Source: an uncultured Coriobacteriaceae bacterium (GTDB lineage Bacteria > Actinomycetota > Coriobacteriia > Coriobacteriales > Atopobiaceae). Taken from it: 51,245 nucleotides of DNA. The stretch spans positions 1-51,245 of the forward strand of contig CADBDT010000025.1 in the NCBI GenBank assembly GCA_902793465.1. The letters run 5' to 3'. Shown piece after piece: positions 1 to 8,642 of the stretch. Positions within the stretch are counted from its first letter, which is position 1. Each line of letters begins with the position of its first letter. Both the position numbers and the translations under genes were made by a program. A model generated the notes under the pieces. It was given only the letters and a program-made list of their open reading frames with translations, made no database searches and had not been told where the DNA came from.

Positions 1-85
1 GGGATACTCCCCATCGGGTACATCGCGAGCAGGGCTTACGTTGGAGGCCGGCTCATCCGCGATGTACCCGTAGGGGAATATCCCC
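1..85. repeat. Family B fold-back element, copy B1
   Basis: The arm GGGATACTCCCC ATCGGG at the window edge pairs with CCCGTAGGGGA ATATCCCC at 67-85, around a loop bordered by ATCGCGAG and CGCGAT. The left end may be cut by the window. The arms match except for the AT/TA internal mismatch seen in every copy of this family. It lies upstream of the macro-domain gene, so here it is not placed as that gene's terminator. Other copies are at about 6557, 11716 and 19793. Confidence 0.8.
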
Positions 86-244
86 TATGTGCACAGCGCT
101 AACTTAATGGCGTTGGGGGCATCCCCTAGGCGCAAAGCCCACCACAAAGAGTGTTCTGACCGCTCCGAAGCGTACTCCAACAGGCTATCCCCTACGCGGC
201 TTGGGGCTAAAATGGTGGGTACGAGAGCTAAGGAGTGAACCAAG

Positions 245-1432
245 ATGCCCTTTACCATCGAGAGAAACGACCTTTGTTCGGTCGAGGCCGATGCCATTGT
301 GGTGGCGGCAAACGAGCAGCTCCAGATAACTGGTGGCGTGGGAATGAAGGTTGCCCAGGCCGCGGGGTTTAACGAGCTGCAAGATGCCTGCAACAAGATT
401 GGGTACTGCCCCTGCGGGTCGGCCGTAGCCACACCCGCCTTCAACCTAAGGGCAAAAGTCGTCGTACACGCTGTGGGTCCCATATGGAACGGTGGCAATC
501 ACGGCGAGGCCGCCCTCCTTAGAAGCGCCTACGACGCCGCGCTGGAGTGCGCCGTTGATGCTGGTGCCACATCCGTTGCCCTGCCGCTCATTTCTGCAGG
601 CACCTACGGCTTTCCAGCCGATATATCGCTTGCCGTCGCGCGCGAGTCCATTCGCGCGTTTATTAACGAGCACGAGGACGTAGATGTACGGCTCGTGCTC
701 TACAGCCGCGATTCGGTAAGGGCGGGCATGGCAGCCTACCTGGACATTGCCGAATACATAGACGACAACTACGTGGAGGACCACCCCGAGTGGCACAGAC
801 AGGCCCAGTGCGCGCCTGCAGCCGCACCGCAAAGCTCTGGGCCATTTGCGCGCGAAGCCATGCGCGGGCCTGCACTCGGGCCTCGGGAAAGAAGTGAAGG
901 AGGGTCTAGGGACGGACTGGCGAGTCGCATCGCACGTGTGCTCGGCGGTGCGAGGGACAAACGCGCGGCACAGCGGGCCCCCGAGGACATGGAAGAGGCG
1001 GCGCCAGCACCCACCATGGACGCGGCGGCAGCAGCGCCCATGCCAAAAATGGGCGCAGGCGCGCCCACAAGGAGCCTGCAGGACTTCCTGGACTCGATGG
1101 ACGCACCCTTCTCCACCACACTGCTCGCGCTCATAGACGAGCGTGGCCTCAACGACGCCCAGGTGTACAAGCGCGCGAACATGAGCCGGCAGCTATTCAG
1201 CAAGATTCGCTCCACCGCAGACTATCGCCCCACAAAGAAGACGGTGCTCGCCCTGGCCGTGGCGCTGGAGCTGGACCTTACCGAGACGAGCGACCTGTTG
1301 TCACGCGCGGGATACGCCCTCTCCAACAGCAGCAAGGCGGACGTAATTGTTAAGTACTTCATAAGTGGGAGAAACTACGACATCTTTGAGATAAACGAGG
1401 CGCTATACGCCTTCGACCAGCCCATTCTCTAG
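245..1432 (+). CDS. Macro-domain protein with C-terminal helix-turn-helix-like domain
   Basis: 395 aa. Residues 1 to about 170 form a macro domain, the fold that binds ADP-ribose and often removes it from proteins or O-acetyl-ADP-ribose. Visible signatures are IVVAANEQL, GGVGMKVAQAAG and the later loop LISAGTYGFP. The first Asn of the usual NAAN motif is Val, while the last Asn is kept. A low-complexity Ala/Pro/Arg linker (about 175-275) leads to a C-terminal helical domain of about 115 aa (MSRQLFSKIRS, then KKTVLALAVALEL), which resembles a helix-turn-helix. The ATG follows AAGGAGTG at good spacing. A weak -10 (TAAAAT) lies at 208-213. The VWA gene at 4309 may be its ancestral neighbour, because the last 13 codons of this gene recur just upstream of it. 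Whether the domain hydrolyses or only reads ADP-ribose cannot be decided here. Confidence 0.88.
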   Translation: MPFTIERNDLCSVEADAIVVAANEQLQITGGVGMKVAQAAGFNELQDACNKIGYCPCGSAVATPAFNLRAKVVVHAVGPIWNGGNHGEAALLRSAYDAALECAVDAGATSVALPLISAGTYGFPADISLAVARESIRAFINEHEDVDVRLVLYSRDSVRAGMAAYLDIAEYIDDNYVEDHPEWHRQAQCAPAAAPQSSGPFAREAMRGPALGPRERSEGGSRDGLASRIARVLGGARDKRAAQRAPEDMEEAAPAPTMDAAAAAPMPKMGAGAPTRSLQDFLDSMDAPFSTTLLALIDERGLNDAQVYKRANMSRQLFSKIRSTADYRPTKKTVLALAVALELDLTETSDLLSRAGYALSNSSKADVIVKYFISGRNYDIFEINEALYAFDQPIL

Positions 1433-1484
1433 CTCGCAGCCGAAGTCAACTGCCAGTCGACCTATTGCGCCGGTACGGCGCGTA
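1391..1484 (+). repeat. 94-bp direct repeat, left copy
   Basis: This stretch covers the last 13 codons and stop of the macro-domain gene plus about 50 bp downstream. It recurs at 4155-4248 with about 10 mismatches in 94. The downstream half contains the dyad GTCAACTGCCAGTCGAC and a GCGCCG/CGGCGC stem, probably the gene's terminator. Confidence 0.9.
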
Positions 1485-1664
1485 ATGCGACATGAATTCA
1501 AACACACACCATGTGGCAGGCGTCGGCGTCCCACCATACGCTGCCCTTCTCCACCTTCGCGACCCCCCCTCTTCCCGATCCGAAAGCCCTTCTTGACATT
1601 ATACGACACAGGGCATTTGCGGCGTCGGCTCGGCACTGCTGGACCTTGGATTTGAACTGTATGG

Positions 1665-2681
1665 CTACTCGCTCAGCTCGTATCGCGTCGCACGGCCCGC
1701 TCCGACCTTCACGATGAGTCCCCGTTGTGCCATATCACGCAACACGGCGCGGGTCCTATCCTTGCTGAGGCCTAGAAGCTTGGCGATGTCCCCCACCGTA
1801 GCGCATCCTTGTTTGGACAAGAAGCTCATCACCATGGCGTCCCGGTCGCCCCCATACGGTTGCAAACGGTTGCTAACGGTTGCCATACGGTCGCTTTCCA
1901 GCTGTGCCTGTCCCTCTTGCTGCTCCAGAACGCCCACCAATGCCTTGTGGATAGTGCCCAGCATAAACTCGATGAAGGGCGTCGAGCTGCCAGCATTGGT
2001 CGCAGCCATTATGGCGTTGTAATACTCCTGCTGACTCCTGTGGATGAGCGTCTCCACCGGCAACCACGCAAACACGGGCCGCCATGCGCGCAGAAGCAGG
2101 GAGTGCCATAGCCTCCCTGTTCGACCGTTGCCATCCATGAAGGGATGTATGAACTCGAACTCGTAGTGGAATACGCTTCCCTTGATGAGCGGGTGGTCGT
2201 TCGAAGAGCAGAGCCACTCGAACAGGTCGCCCATGAGCTGGGGAAGCACGTTATGGGGCGGAGCAGCATGTATAAGCACGTCTCCCGCGTACACGCCCAC
2301 CCCGTCGCTCCGCAGACATCCGGGATGCTTGACGAGGCCGTCCATCATCAGGCCATGCGCCGAAAGAAGGTCGTCAAACGAATAGGGATCGAGCTTTGCG
2401 GCGGCCTCGTAGGCATCGTAGGCGTTCTGGACCTCCCGCACGTCTCTCGGTGGAGCGAGCACGTGCTTGCCATCCAGGACCGCCGTCACTTGGTCGAGCG
2501 TCAGCGCGTTGTTCTCTATGAGCAGTGACGAGTGGATGGTGCGTATCTGGTTCTCACGCCGCAGTACGGGGTTGGGGTCCAAACCATCGAATACCGTAAC
2601 CTGTCCCACGAGCTCGGAGACCTCGGCGACGAGCGAGACAATTCTGGCATTGTATTTAAAGGGCGGCACGTAGCTATTCAT
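1665..2681 (-). CDS. Fic family protein (putative AMPylating enzyme) with C-terminal winged helix
   Basis: 338 aa from the ATG at 2681, chosen because AGGAGG sits 4-5 nt before it; an earlier TTG at 2699 lacks a site. Fic proteins transfer AMP or other nucleotide moieties to target hydroxyls. The full active-site motif HPFMDGNGRTGR begins at about H179. An N-terminal SLLIEN segment fits the inhibitory (S/T)xxxE(G/N) helix, so this looks like a self-inhibited class II Fic. The last about 65 aa (GCATVGDIAKLLGLSKDRTR) look like a winged helix-turn-helix. It sits in the island between the two copies of the 94-bp repeat and appears to be the only intact gene there. The target is unknown, and a toxin role is possible but not shown. 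Confidence 0.88.
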   Translation of the reverse strand: MNSYVPPFKYNARIVSLVAEVSELVGQVTVFDGLDPNPVLRRENQIRTIHSSLLIENNALTLDQVTAVLDGKHVLAPPRDVREVQNAYDAYEAAAKLDPYSFDDLLSAHGLMMDGLVKHPGCLRSDGVGVYAGDVLIHAAPPHNVLPQLMGDLFEWLCSSNDHPLIKGSVFHYEFEFIHPFMDGNGRTGRLWHSLLLRAWRPVFAWLPVETLIHRSQQEYYNAIMAATNAGSSTPFIEFMLGTIHKALVGVLEQQEGQAQLESDRMATVSNRLQPYGGDRDAMVMSFLSKQGCATVGDIAKLLGLSKDRTRAVLRDMAQRGLIVKVGAGRATRYELSE

Positions 2682-2949
2682 GAGTCCCTCCTTCTTCAAG
2701 CTTGATTATTTGCCTCTTGTTATATGCTCGACCACATTCGTACCATCATCCTCGCGAAGAACCATCTGGACGAGGATGGAGTCACTCCTCGTCCAGACCA
2801 CAGCTATTGAGGCAAAGACTTTCCAACCCGTTGGAATGAATGACTTTGATGATTAGTATACTCCCCACACGGGACACGAATTGCTCCTTGGCGCACAATG
2901 CGGCAACACCCTCGTTGTGCCATTCGCATTTGGCACAACGGGCTGCTGG

Positions 2950-3250
2950 CTAGACGTGCACGCCGACAGTCTTCTCCATCCAGATCGTGTCGTACCAGCG
3001 ACCGAACTTGTACCCGAACTTGTGGAAGTACCTACCTTCTGGAAGTCGAGGTGTGCATGGAACAGCTCGCTGTTATGCGTTAGGAACTCGTCCTCAACGA
3101 TGGGGCTTGCGATGCAGGCGTAGAGGTTGTCCGCCTCCTTGAGCCGCCTCTCCAACTCCCCATACAAGGCGCGGCCGTAGCCCCTTCCCCTGGCGCCACA
3201 ATCGAGGTAGATGCTGACCTCGCACGAGCGATTATAGGCTGCGCGAGTTT
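2950..3250 (-). pseudogene. GNAT acetyltransferase remnant (truncated, frameshifted)
   Basis: Read on the minus strand, the sequence gives a conserved GNAT C-terminal half: YLDCGARGRGYGRALYGEL (acetyl-CoA pyrophosphate loop), then ELFHAHLDFQKVG. A one-base loss follows near 3030, after which a second frame gives FHKFGYKFGRWYDTIWMEK and a stop at 2950. This resembles phosphinothricin/MarR-linked N-acetyltransferases. The N-terminal half is absent: the remnant abuts the 3' end of the neighbouring Fic pseudogene, so a deletion has joined the two. Confidence 0.75.
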
Positions 3251-4125
3251 TGAGTGGGCCGGCAGTCGTCGCGGGAGTTCAGGACCTTCGAGAGTCTGTA
3301 CAGGAAGTTAAGGTAGATTGCTCAAGCCGTGCCTATCCTTATTCGACATGAACTCCCCGACCACATGCTCATACAAATCCCGCTTTCCTCCAAGCTCCAC
3401 ATCCAGTTCCATTTGGGCGCCCTCACGTTTTCGAGCATCGAAATAACGAACGGCGTCAGCTCTCCGTGGTTCATCGCATGCTCCGCATCCCTGAACGCGC
3501 GGTAGTAGTATCCACTCCGGTTCTCCGCAAGAACTCGCGACAAGGAAAGCGATGTAAGGATGGAGAGCGGGCTGCCTAGGTTAAGGGCAAGGAGATATCT
3601 GCCTGTGCGCCCGTTCCCATCGTAGAACGGATGCACGTACTCGAACACAAAATGCCCGATTATCGCGCTGTAGGTCTGTGGCATGTCCTCGGAATTCACG
3701 ATGTTCAGCATCTTCGCGATCATCTCTGCTATCTTGCCCTCCGGCTCCACGCCAACATGTACTCTCTTCCCTTTCGGGGAGAAGATCTCGACGCCATCCC
3801 TTCTAAATAGCTCACCGTCAGGCTTGTGCGTATCGTCAAGCGGCTCACCATCCATGACCCTGTCATAAATGGCCCTTATATCCCCTGGCGTCGAAGGCCT
3901 ATTTGGGGCGTTGCCGTAAAAGTCGAGATACAACCGCGCCAGCTCTCTGAATCTCTTTCTCTCTAGCGGATCTCCCGAATCTTCCTTTTGGAGCAGCTCA
4001 TCGATTTGTCTTCTGGTGCTATATACACCTTCGAGAGTATTGGTACTCACGACCCCGTCAACCACAAGACCATCTGGCGCGTAACTGGTGACAGGGCACC
4101 TCTGCCGACGAATCTAGCCGGACCG
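3233..4125 (-). pseudogene. Second Fic gene, truncated at the N-terminus and frameshifted at the C-terminus
   Basis: The longest open stretch is 3322-4065 (GTG start, 247 codons). It carries TNTLEG, which fits the inhibitory motif, and the Fic core HPFYDGNGRTGRYLLALNL. Coding similarity continues upstream of the GTG (SYAPDGLVVDG) to a TAG near 4112, so the usual N-terminal region is missing. Near 3410 the frame shifts by one: the neighbouring frame reads MELDVELGGKRDLYEHVVGE. After a second disturbance near 3315, a third frame gives NFLYRLSKVLNSRDDCR and stops at about 3233. These are typical C-terminal sequences of long Fic proteins. The catalytic loop remains, but the protein is almost certainly broken. 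Confidence 0.75.
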
Positions 4126-4154
4126 GAGGTCTTCACTATTTCTCTTCGCATTTC

Positions 4155-4248
4155 ATAAACGAGGCGCTCTACGCCTTTGACCAGCCCATTCTCTAGCTTG
4201 CACCCGATGTCAACTGCCAGTTGACCTATTGCGTAGGCACGGTGCGTA
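4155..4248 (+). repeat. 94-bp direct repeat, right copy (3' end of a lost macro-domain gene)
   Basis: This is the second copy of 1391-1484. Its first 42 bp encode INEALYAFDQPIL and stop, exactly the C-terminus of the macro-domain protein. The differences inside the codons are synonymous (CTA/CTC, TTC/TTT). That pattern indicates divergence while still coding, so it is more likely the tail of a paralogous macro-domain gene than a fresh duplication. Confidence 0.85.
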
Positions 4249-4308
4249 GACTTCTTCTTGTAAGCGGGACGGCAACGGGGCCACCCGCACGAAGAAGGGG
4301 GTCTTAAA

Positions 4309-4953
4309 ATGAAGAAGGGTCTTACGGAGCTTGTGTTTGTAGTGGATCGTAGCGGTTCGATGGGTGGTCTGGAAAGCGACACCATTGGTGGCCTCAACGC
4401 GACGCTGGAGGCTCACCGCAACGCAGAGGGCGACACCGTGGTGTCCACGGTGCTCTTCGACAACGAGATAGAGGTGCTGCACGACCGACTGCCAATATCC
4501 GAGGTAAAGCCCCTTACCAACAAGGAGTACTGGGTACGTGGCTGCACGGCACTTCTCGACGCGGTGGGTGGGGCGGTAAGGCACATTAGCAGAGTTCACG
4601 GCTACCTGCCCGAGGAGTACGTTCCCGAGCACACCATTGTGGTAATTACCACCGATGGCTTGGAGAACGCAAGCCACAAGTACACCTACAAGCAGGTGAA
4701 GAAGCTCATATCCCAAAAGGAGAAGGAAGGCTGGAACTTCCTGTTCCTGGGCGCAAACATCGACGCGGCAGCCGAGGCAAGCCGAATTGGCATCTCCGCG
4801 GACTTCGCGGCAACCTACATGGCCGACGAGCAGGGTACGCGTGTTATGCACGAGGCACAGCGTGCAGCCACCATGGCCATGCGCCGTGGGGCGCCCATGG
4901 CCGGCGGATCTTGGAAGCGGGCGGTAGAGAGGGACGTTGCGAGCCGAGGATAG
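4309..4953 (+). CDS. VWA domain protein (TerY-like)
   Basis: 214 aa, essentially a single von Willebrand factor A domain. The metal-ion-dependent adhesion site begins FVVDRSGSM (D13, S15, S17), followed by WVRGCTALLDAVGG and VVITTDGLEN, which supply the other metal-site positions. No signal peptide or membrane segment is seen, so it is probably cytoplasmic. AAGGGGG precedes the ATG at good spacing. The remnant macro-domain tail lies 60 bp upstream, implying the ancestral order macro gene then VWA gene. VWA proteins of this kind occur with macro-domain and Ter proteins in stress-response clusters. A shared role here is inference. Confidence 0.88.
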   Translation: MKKGLTELVFVVDRSGSMGGLESDTIGGLNATLEAHRNAEGDTVVSTVLFDNEIEVLHDRLPISEVKPLTNKEYWVRGCTALLDAVGGAVRHISRVHGYLPEEYVPEHTIVVITTDGLENASHKYTYKQVKKLISQKEKEGWNFLFLGANIDAAAEASRIGISADFAATYMADEQGTRVMHEAQRAATMAMRRGAPMAGGSWKRAVERDVASRG

Positions 4954-4980
4954 TCTAGCCGGAGCACACCTTGCTACGAA

Positions 4981-5029
4981 GGGGCGCCCCTTAGGTTAAA
5001 GTCGCGGCTCCAACCTAAGGGGGCGCCCC
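4981..5029. terminator. Hairpin after the VWA gene
   Basis: GGGGCGCCCC TTAGGTT (4981-4997) pairs with AACCTAAGG GGGCGCCCC (5012-5029), with one bulged base and a 14-nt loop containing GTCGCGG. It starts 27 bp after the VWA stop and could end its transcript, although no clear T-run follows. Confidence 0.6.
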
Positions 5030-5071
5030 ACCGCCATTAAGTTAAGCCATAGGCTTCGCACAGTCCCGCTA

Positions 5072-5322
5072 CCGTGTACAGTTACGGGACGGATGGGTCC
5101 CTACCGTGCGCAGTTACGGGCCGTTATCGTACACGGTAGGGAGGGTTTGGTCCCGGAAGTGCGCACGGTGCCGCCGTGTACGGTTCTGGGACGGATGGGT
5201 CCCTACCGTGTACAGTCCGTTACGCCGTGTACAGTTACGGGACAAACTGGTCCCTACCGTGCGCAGTTACGGGCCGTAACCGTACACGGTAGGGAGGGTT
5301 TGGTCCCGGAAGTGCGCACGGT
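5072..5322. repeat. Array of ten copies of a 16-19 bp motif in both orientations
   Basis: The motif CCGTGTACAGTTACGGGAC or a close variant occurs forward at 5072, 5104, 5174, 5205, 5225 and 5257. It occurs reversed at 5121, 5152, 5274 and 5303. A four-copy block (5072-5170: forward, forward, reverse, reverse) is repeated at 5225-5322, about 153 bp away. GGGTCCC or TGGTCCC links some copies. The rest of the gene-free stretch 4954-5388 shows nothing else I can name. Confidence 0.85.
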
Positions 5323-5388
5323 GCCAGATTCGCGCCCGCGGCCTAGCATAACGGCAGTGGGGACACCCCTTCGTAACAAGTAATCAAC

Positions 5389-6390
5389 CTACAGCAGTGG
5401 GATGCCCGCCTCCGCGCACACCGCGGCGGTCTGGCTGTCCCACACCGAGGCCTGTACCTCGCCAATGTGGGCCTTGGACAAAAGCAGCATGCAAAGACGG
5501 CTCTGGCCTATGCCGCCGCCAATGGTGCTGGGCAGCTCACCCGCAAGCAACGACTTGTGGAACGGCAGCTCGCGACGGTCATCGCATCCCGCAATGCTCA
5601 GCTGACGATCCAGCGACTCGGGACTCACGCGTATGCCCATGCTGCTGGCCTCAAACGCGCATCCCAAAACGTCATCCCAGAACAGCAGATCGCCGTTAAG
5701 GTCCCAGTCGTCGTAGTCGGGAGAACGGCCGTCGTGAGGCTTGCCGGAGCGCAGCGCGCCGCCAATGCCCTGTATAAACGTGGTGTGATGCACAGACACA
5801 AAGCGGTTCTCGCGTTCCTTGGGGTCAAGCGTGGGATAGAGGTCCTCCAGCTCTTGCGCACTCACAAAGGTTATGTTGCGGTCCAGCTGGGTGTCGAGCT
5901 GCGGATAATACCATTGGAGCTCGTCCAGCGTTCCGCATATGGCGGTTACGATGCGTCGCACCACCTCGCGCAGGTACTCGGGAGAGCGCTGGTCGTCCTC
6001 GATCACCTTTTCCCAGTCCCACTGGTCCACGTAGATGGAGTGGAGGTTGTCTAGCTCCTCGTCGCGGCGAATCGCGTTCATGTCGCACACGATGCCCTTG
6101 CCCACGTTAAAGTCGTAACGCTTGAGCGCATAGCGCTTCCACTTTGCCAGCGACTGAACTACCTCGGCATCTGCTCCCACAGCCGGCACGTCGAAGCCCA
6201 CAGGCCGCTCGACGCCGTTAAGGTTGTCGTTCATGCCCGTGGTGGGGTCCACCACAAGCGGGGCGGTTACACGCACAAGGTGAAGTGCCGCGCAGAGCTT
6301 TGCAATAAACACGTGCTTAATGCGCTCGATGGCGCGCTGCGTGTCGTATAGCGTGAGCTGAGACTTGTAGCCTTCGGGTATCTCGATCAT
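5389..6390 (-). CDS. asnA: Aspartate--ammonia ligase (asparagine synthetase A)
   Basis: 333 aa from the ATG at 6390, preceded by AAGGAGAT; a longer in-frame reading upstream lacks a site. It makes asparagine from aspartate, ammonia and ATP in the cytoplasm, through an aspartyl-AMP intermediate. The class II aminoacyl-tRNA-synthetase-like fold is seen in VVDPTTGMNDNLNGVERPV near the N-terminus, SVHHTTFIQGIGG in the middle and GGGIGQSRLCMLLL near the C-terminus (the motif 3 arginine). Length is as expected for AsnA (about 330 aa). It stands alone between two repeat-rich gaps, so it is probably monocistronic. Confidence 0.96.
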   Translation of the reverse strand: MIEIPEGYKSQLTLYDTQRAIERIKHVFIAKLCAALHLVRVTAPLVVDPTTGMNDNLNGVERPVGFDVPAVGADAEVVQSLAKWKRYALKRYDFNVGKGIVCDMNAIRRDEELDNLHSIYVDQWDWEKVIEDDQRSPEYLREVVRRIVTAICGTLDELQWYYPQLDTQLDRNITFVSAQELEDLYPTLDPKERENRFVSVHHTTFIQGIGGALRSGKPHDGRSPDYDDWDLNGDLLFWDDVLGCAFEASSMGIRVSPESLDRQLSIAGCDDRRELPFHKSLLAGELPSTIGGGIGQSRLCMLLLSKAHIGEVQASVWDSQTAAVCAEAGIPLL

Positions 6391-6426
6391 GGCATCTCCT
6401 TTCGCCCTGCCGTGCTCGTAGCGCAC

Positions 6427-6432
6427 ATAATA
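6427..6432 (-). promoter_or_regulatory. Extended -10 box for asnA
   Basis: On the minus strand TGCTATTAT (TG plus one base, then TATTAT) lies about 37 bp before the asnA start. No convincing -35 is visible, as is usual for extended -10 promoters. Confidence 0.4.
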
Positions 6433-6556
6433 GCATGGCATCGCACGGCATGGCGCGGCGCCCCAAACATGACTCCCTCCCGTAGTGCTCCGTTAACCCC
6501 GCCGAAAGATTGCCGCGGTGGACGAGCGGTATATTCACGCAAAGGTTGCACGAAAC

Positions 6557-6670
6557 TGGGGGTGCCGCTTGGGGATACTCCCCTACGGGTACATCGCGGG
6601 AAGCCCTTCCTATAGGGAAATGACACGCTCGCGATGTACCCGATGGGGAGTATCCCCAAGCGGCACCCCA
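6557..6670. repeat. Family B fold-back element, copy B2
   Basis: The left arm GGTGCCGCTT GGGGATACTC and onward pairs with the right arm ending GTATCCCC AAGCGGCACC, around a loop with CCCTTCC/AGGGA. The left arm carries CCCCTACGGG and the right CCCGATGGGG, giving the 2-nt internal mismatch in the orientation opposite to B1 and B3. It lies 43 bp beyond the stop of the glycosidase gene and 160 bp upstream of asnA, and fills most of the gap 6391-6712. Confidence 0.85.
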
Positions 6671-6712
6671 ACCCGACACGAGTTTTCAGATGGCCAGTGC
6701 CGAATCCTCGTT

Positions 6713-8173
<1,461 letters not shown>

Positions 8174-8493
8174 TCAGTGATTTTTTACACTGACAATATC
8201 TTACATATTCAAATATGCGATATACCCCAGCTCCCCTAACCCAAAACAACGCGAAACGCCGCTGTCCCCTATCTGAGGTCATCCAACTACGAGCACGGCG
8301 TTTCACGTGCGGAGCAATATCGCCACTGTAATAACTCTCCCTCAAGCTGTAGAATCACAAGCGAGGGCGCAGGTCCCTTTTGCACAAAAGACAAGAGAGA
8401 AGGTTGCTCTGACGGATGGGTACACCCCGAGTGTACAAGCGGCCAGACGGCTCCTGGTCCCTCAAGAGGTCGGCCGAAAACCCTTCCTTGTGG

Positions 8494-8603
8494 GCTTTGC
8501 ACCTAGGGGTACCCCCTTCGGTTAAATCGCGAGCATGCCATTCCATTACGAAAAGGCCCATCTGCGATTAAACCGAAGGGGGTACCCCTAGTAGGTGCGA
8601 AGC
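8494..8603. repeat. Divergent family B-like fold-back element, copy B5
   Basis: The arm 8494-8530 (CACCTAGGGGTACCCCC TTCGG and onward) pairs almost perfectly with 8564-8603. The loop keeps TCGCGAG on the left and TGCGAT on the right, as in family B, but the arms are unrelated to the GATACTCCCC arms. A smaller dyad, GCGAAACGCCG / CGGCGTTTCAC, lies at about 8250-8308. Together these fill the gene-free stretch 8159-8642. Confidence 0.8.
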
Positions 8604-8642
8604 ACTTTCGGAAAGCCTGCCGAGATGAGGACAGACGTTATC

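Noticed and set aside
2857..2880. GTATACTCCCC followed by CGGGACACGAA as another family B copy
   Set aside because: Only one degenerate arm is visible and no partner arm follows, so at best it is a relic.
2853..3167. 104-codon open frame on the minus strand as an intact gene
   Set aside because: Only the first about 45 codons resemble a GNAT enzyme; the rest is a shifted frame, and the true continuation is in a neighbouring frame.
245..4953. Integrated mobile island bounded by attachment sites
   Set aside because: The 94-bp repeats are coding gene tails with synonymous differences; no integrase, transposase or tRNA gene is present.
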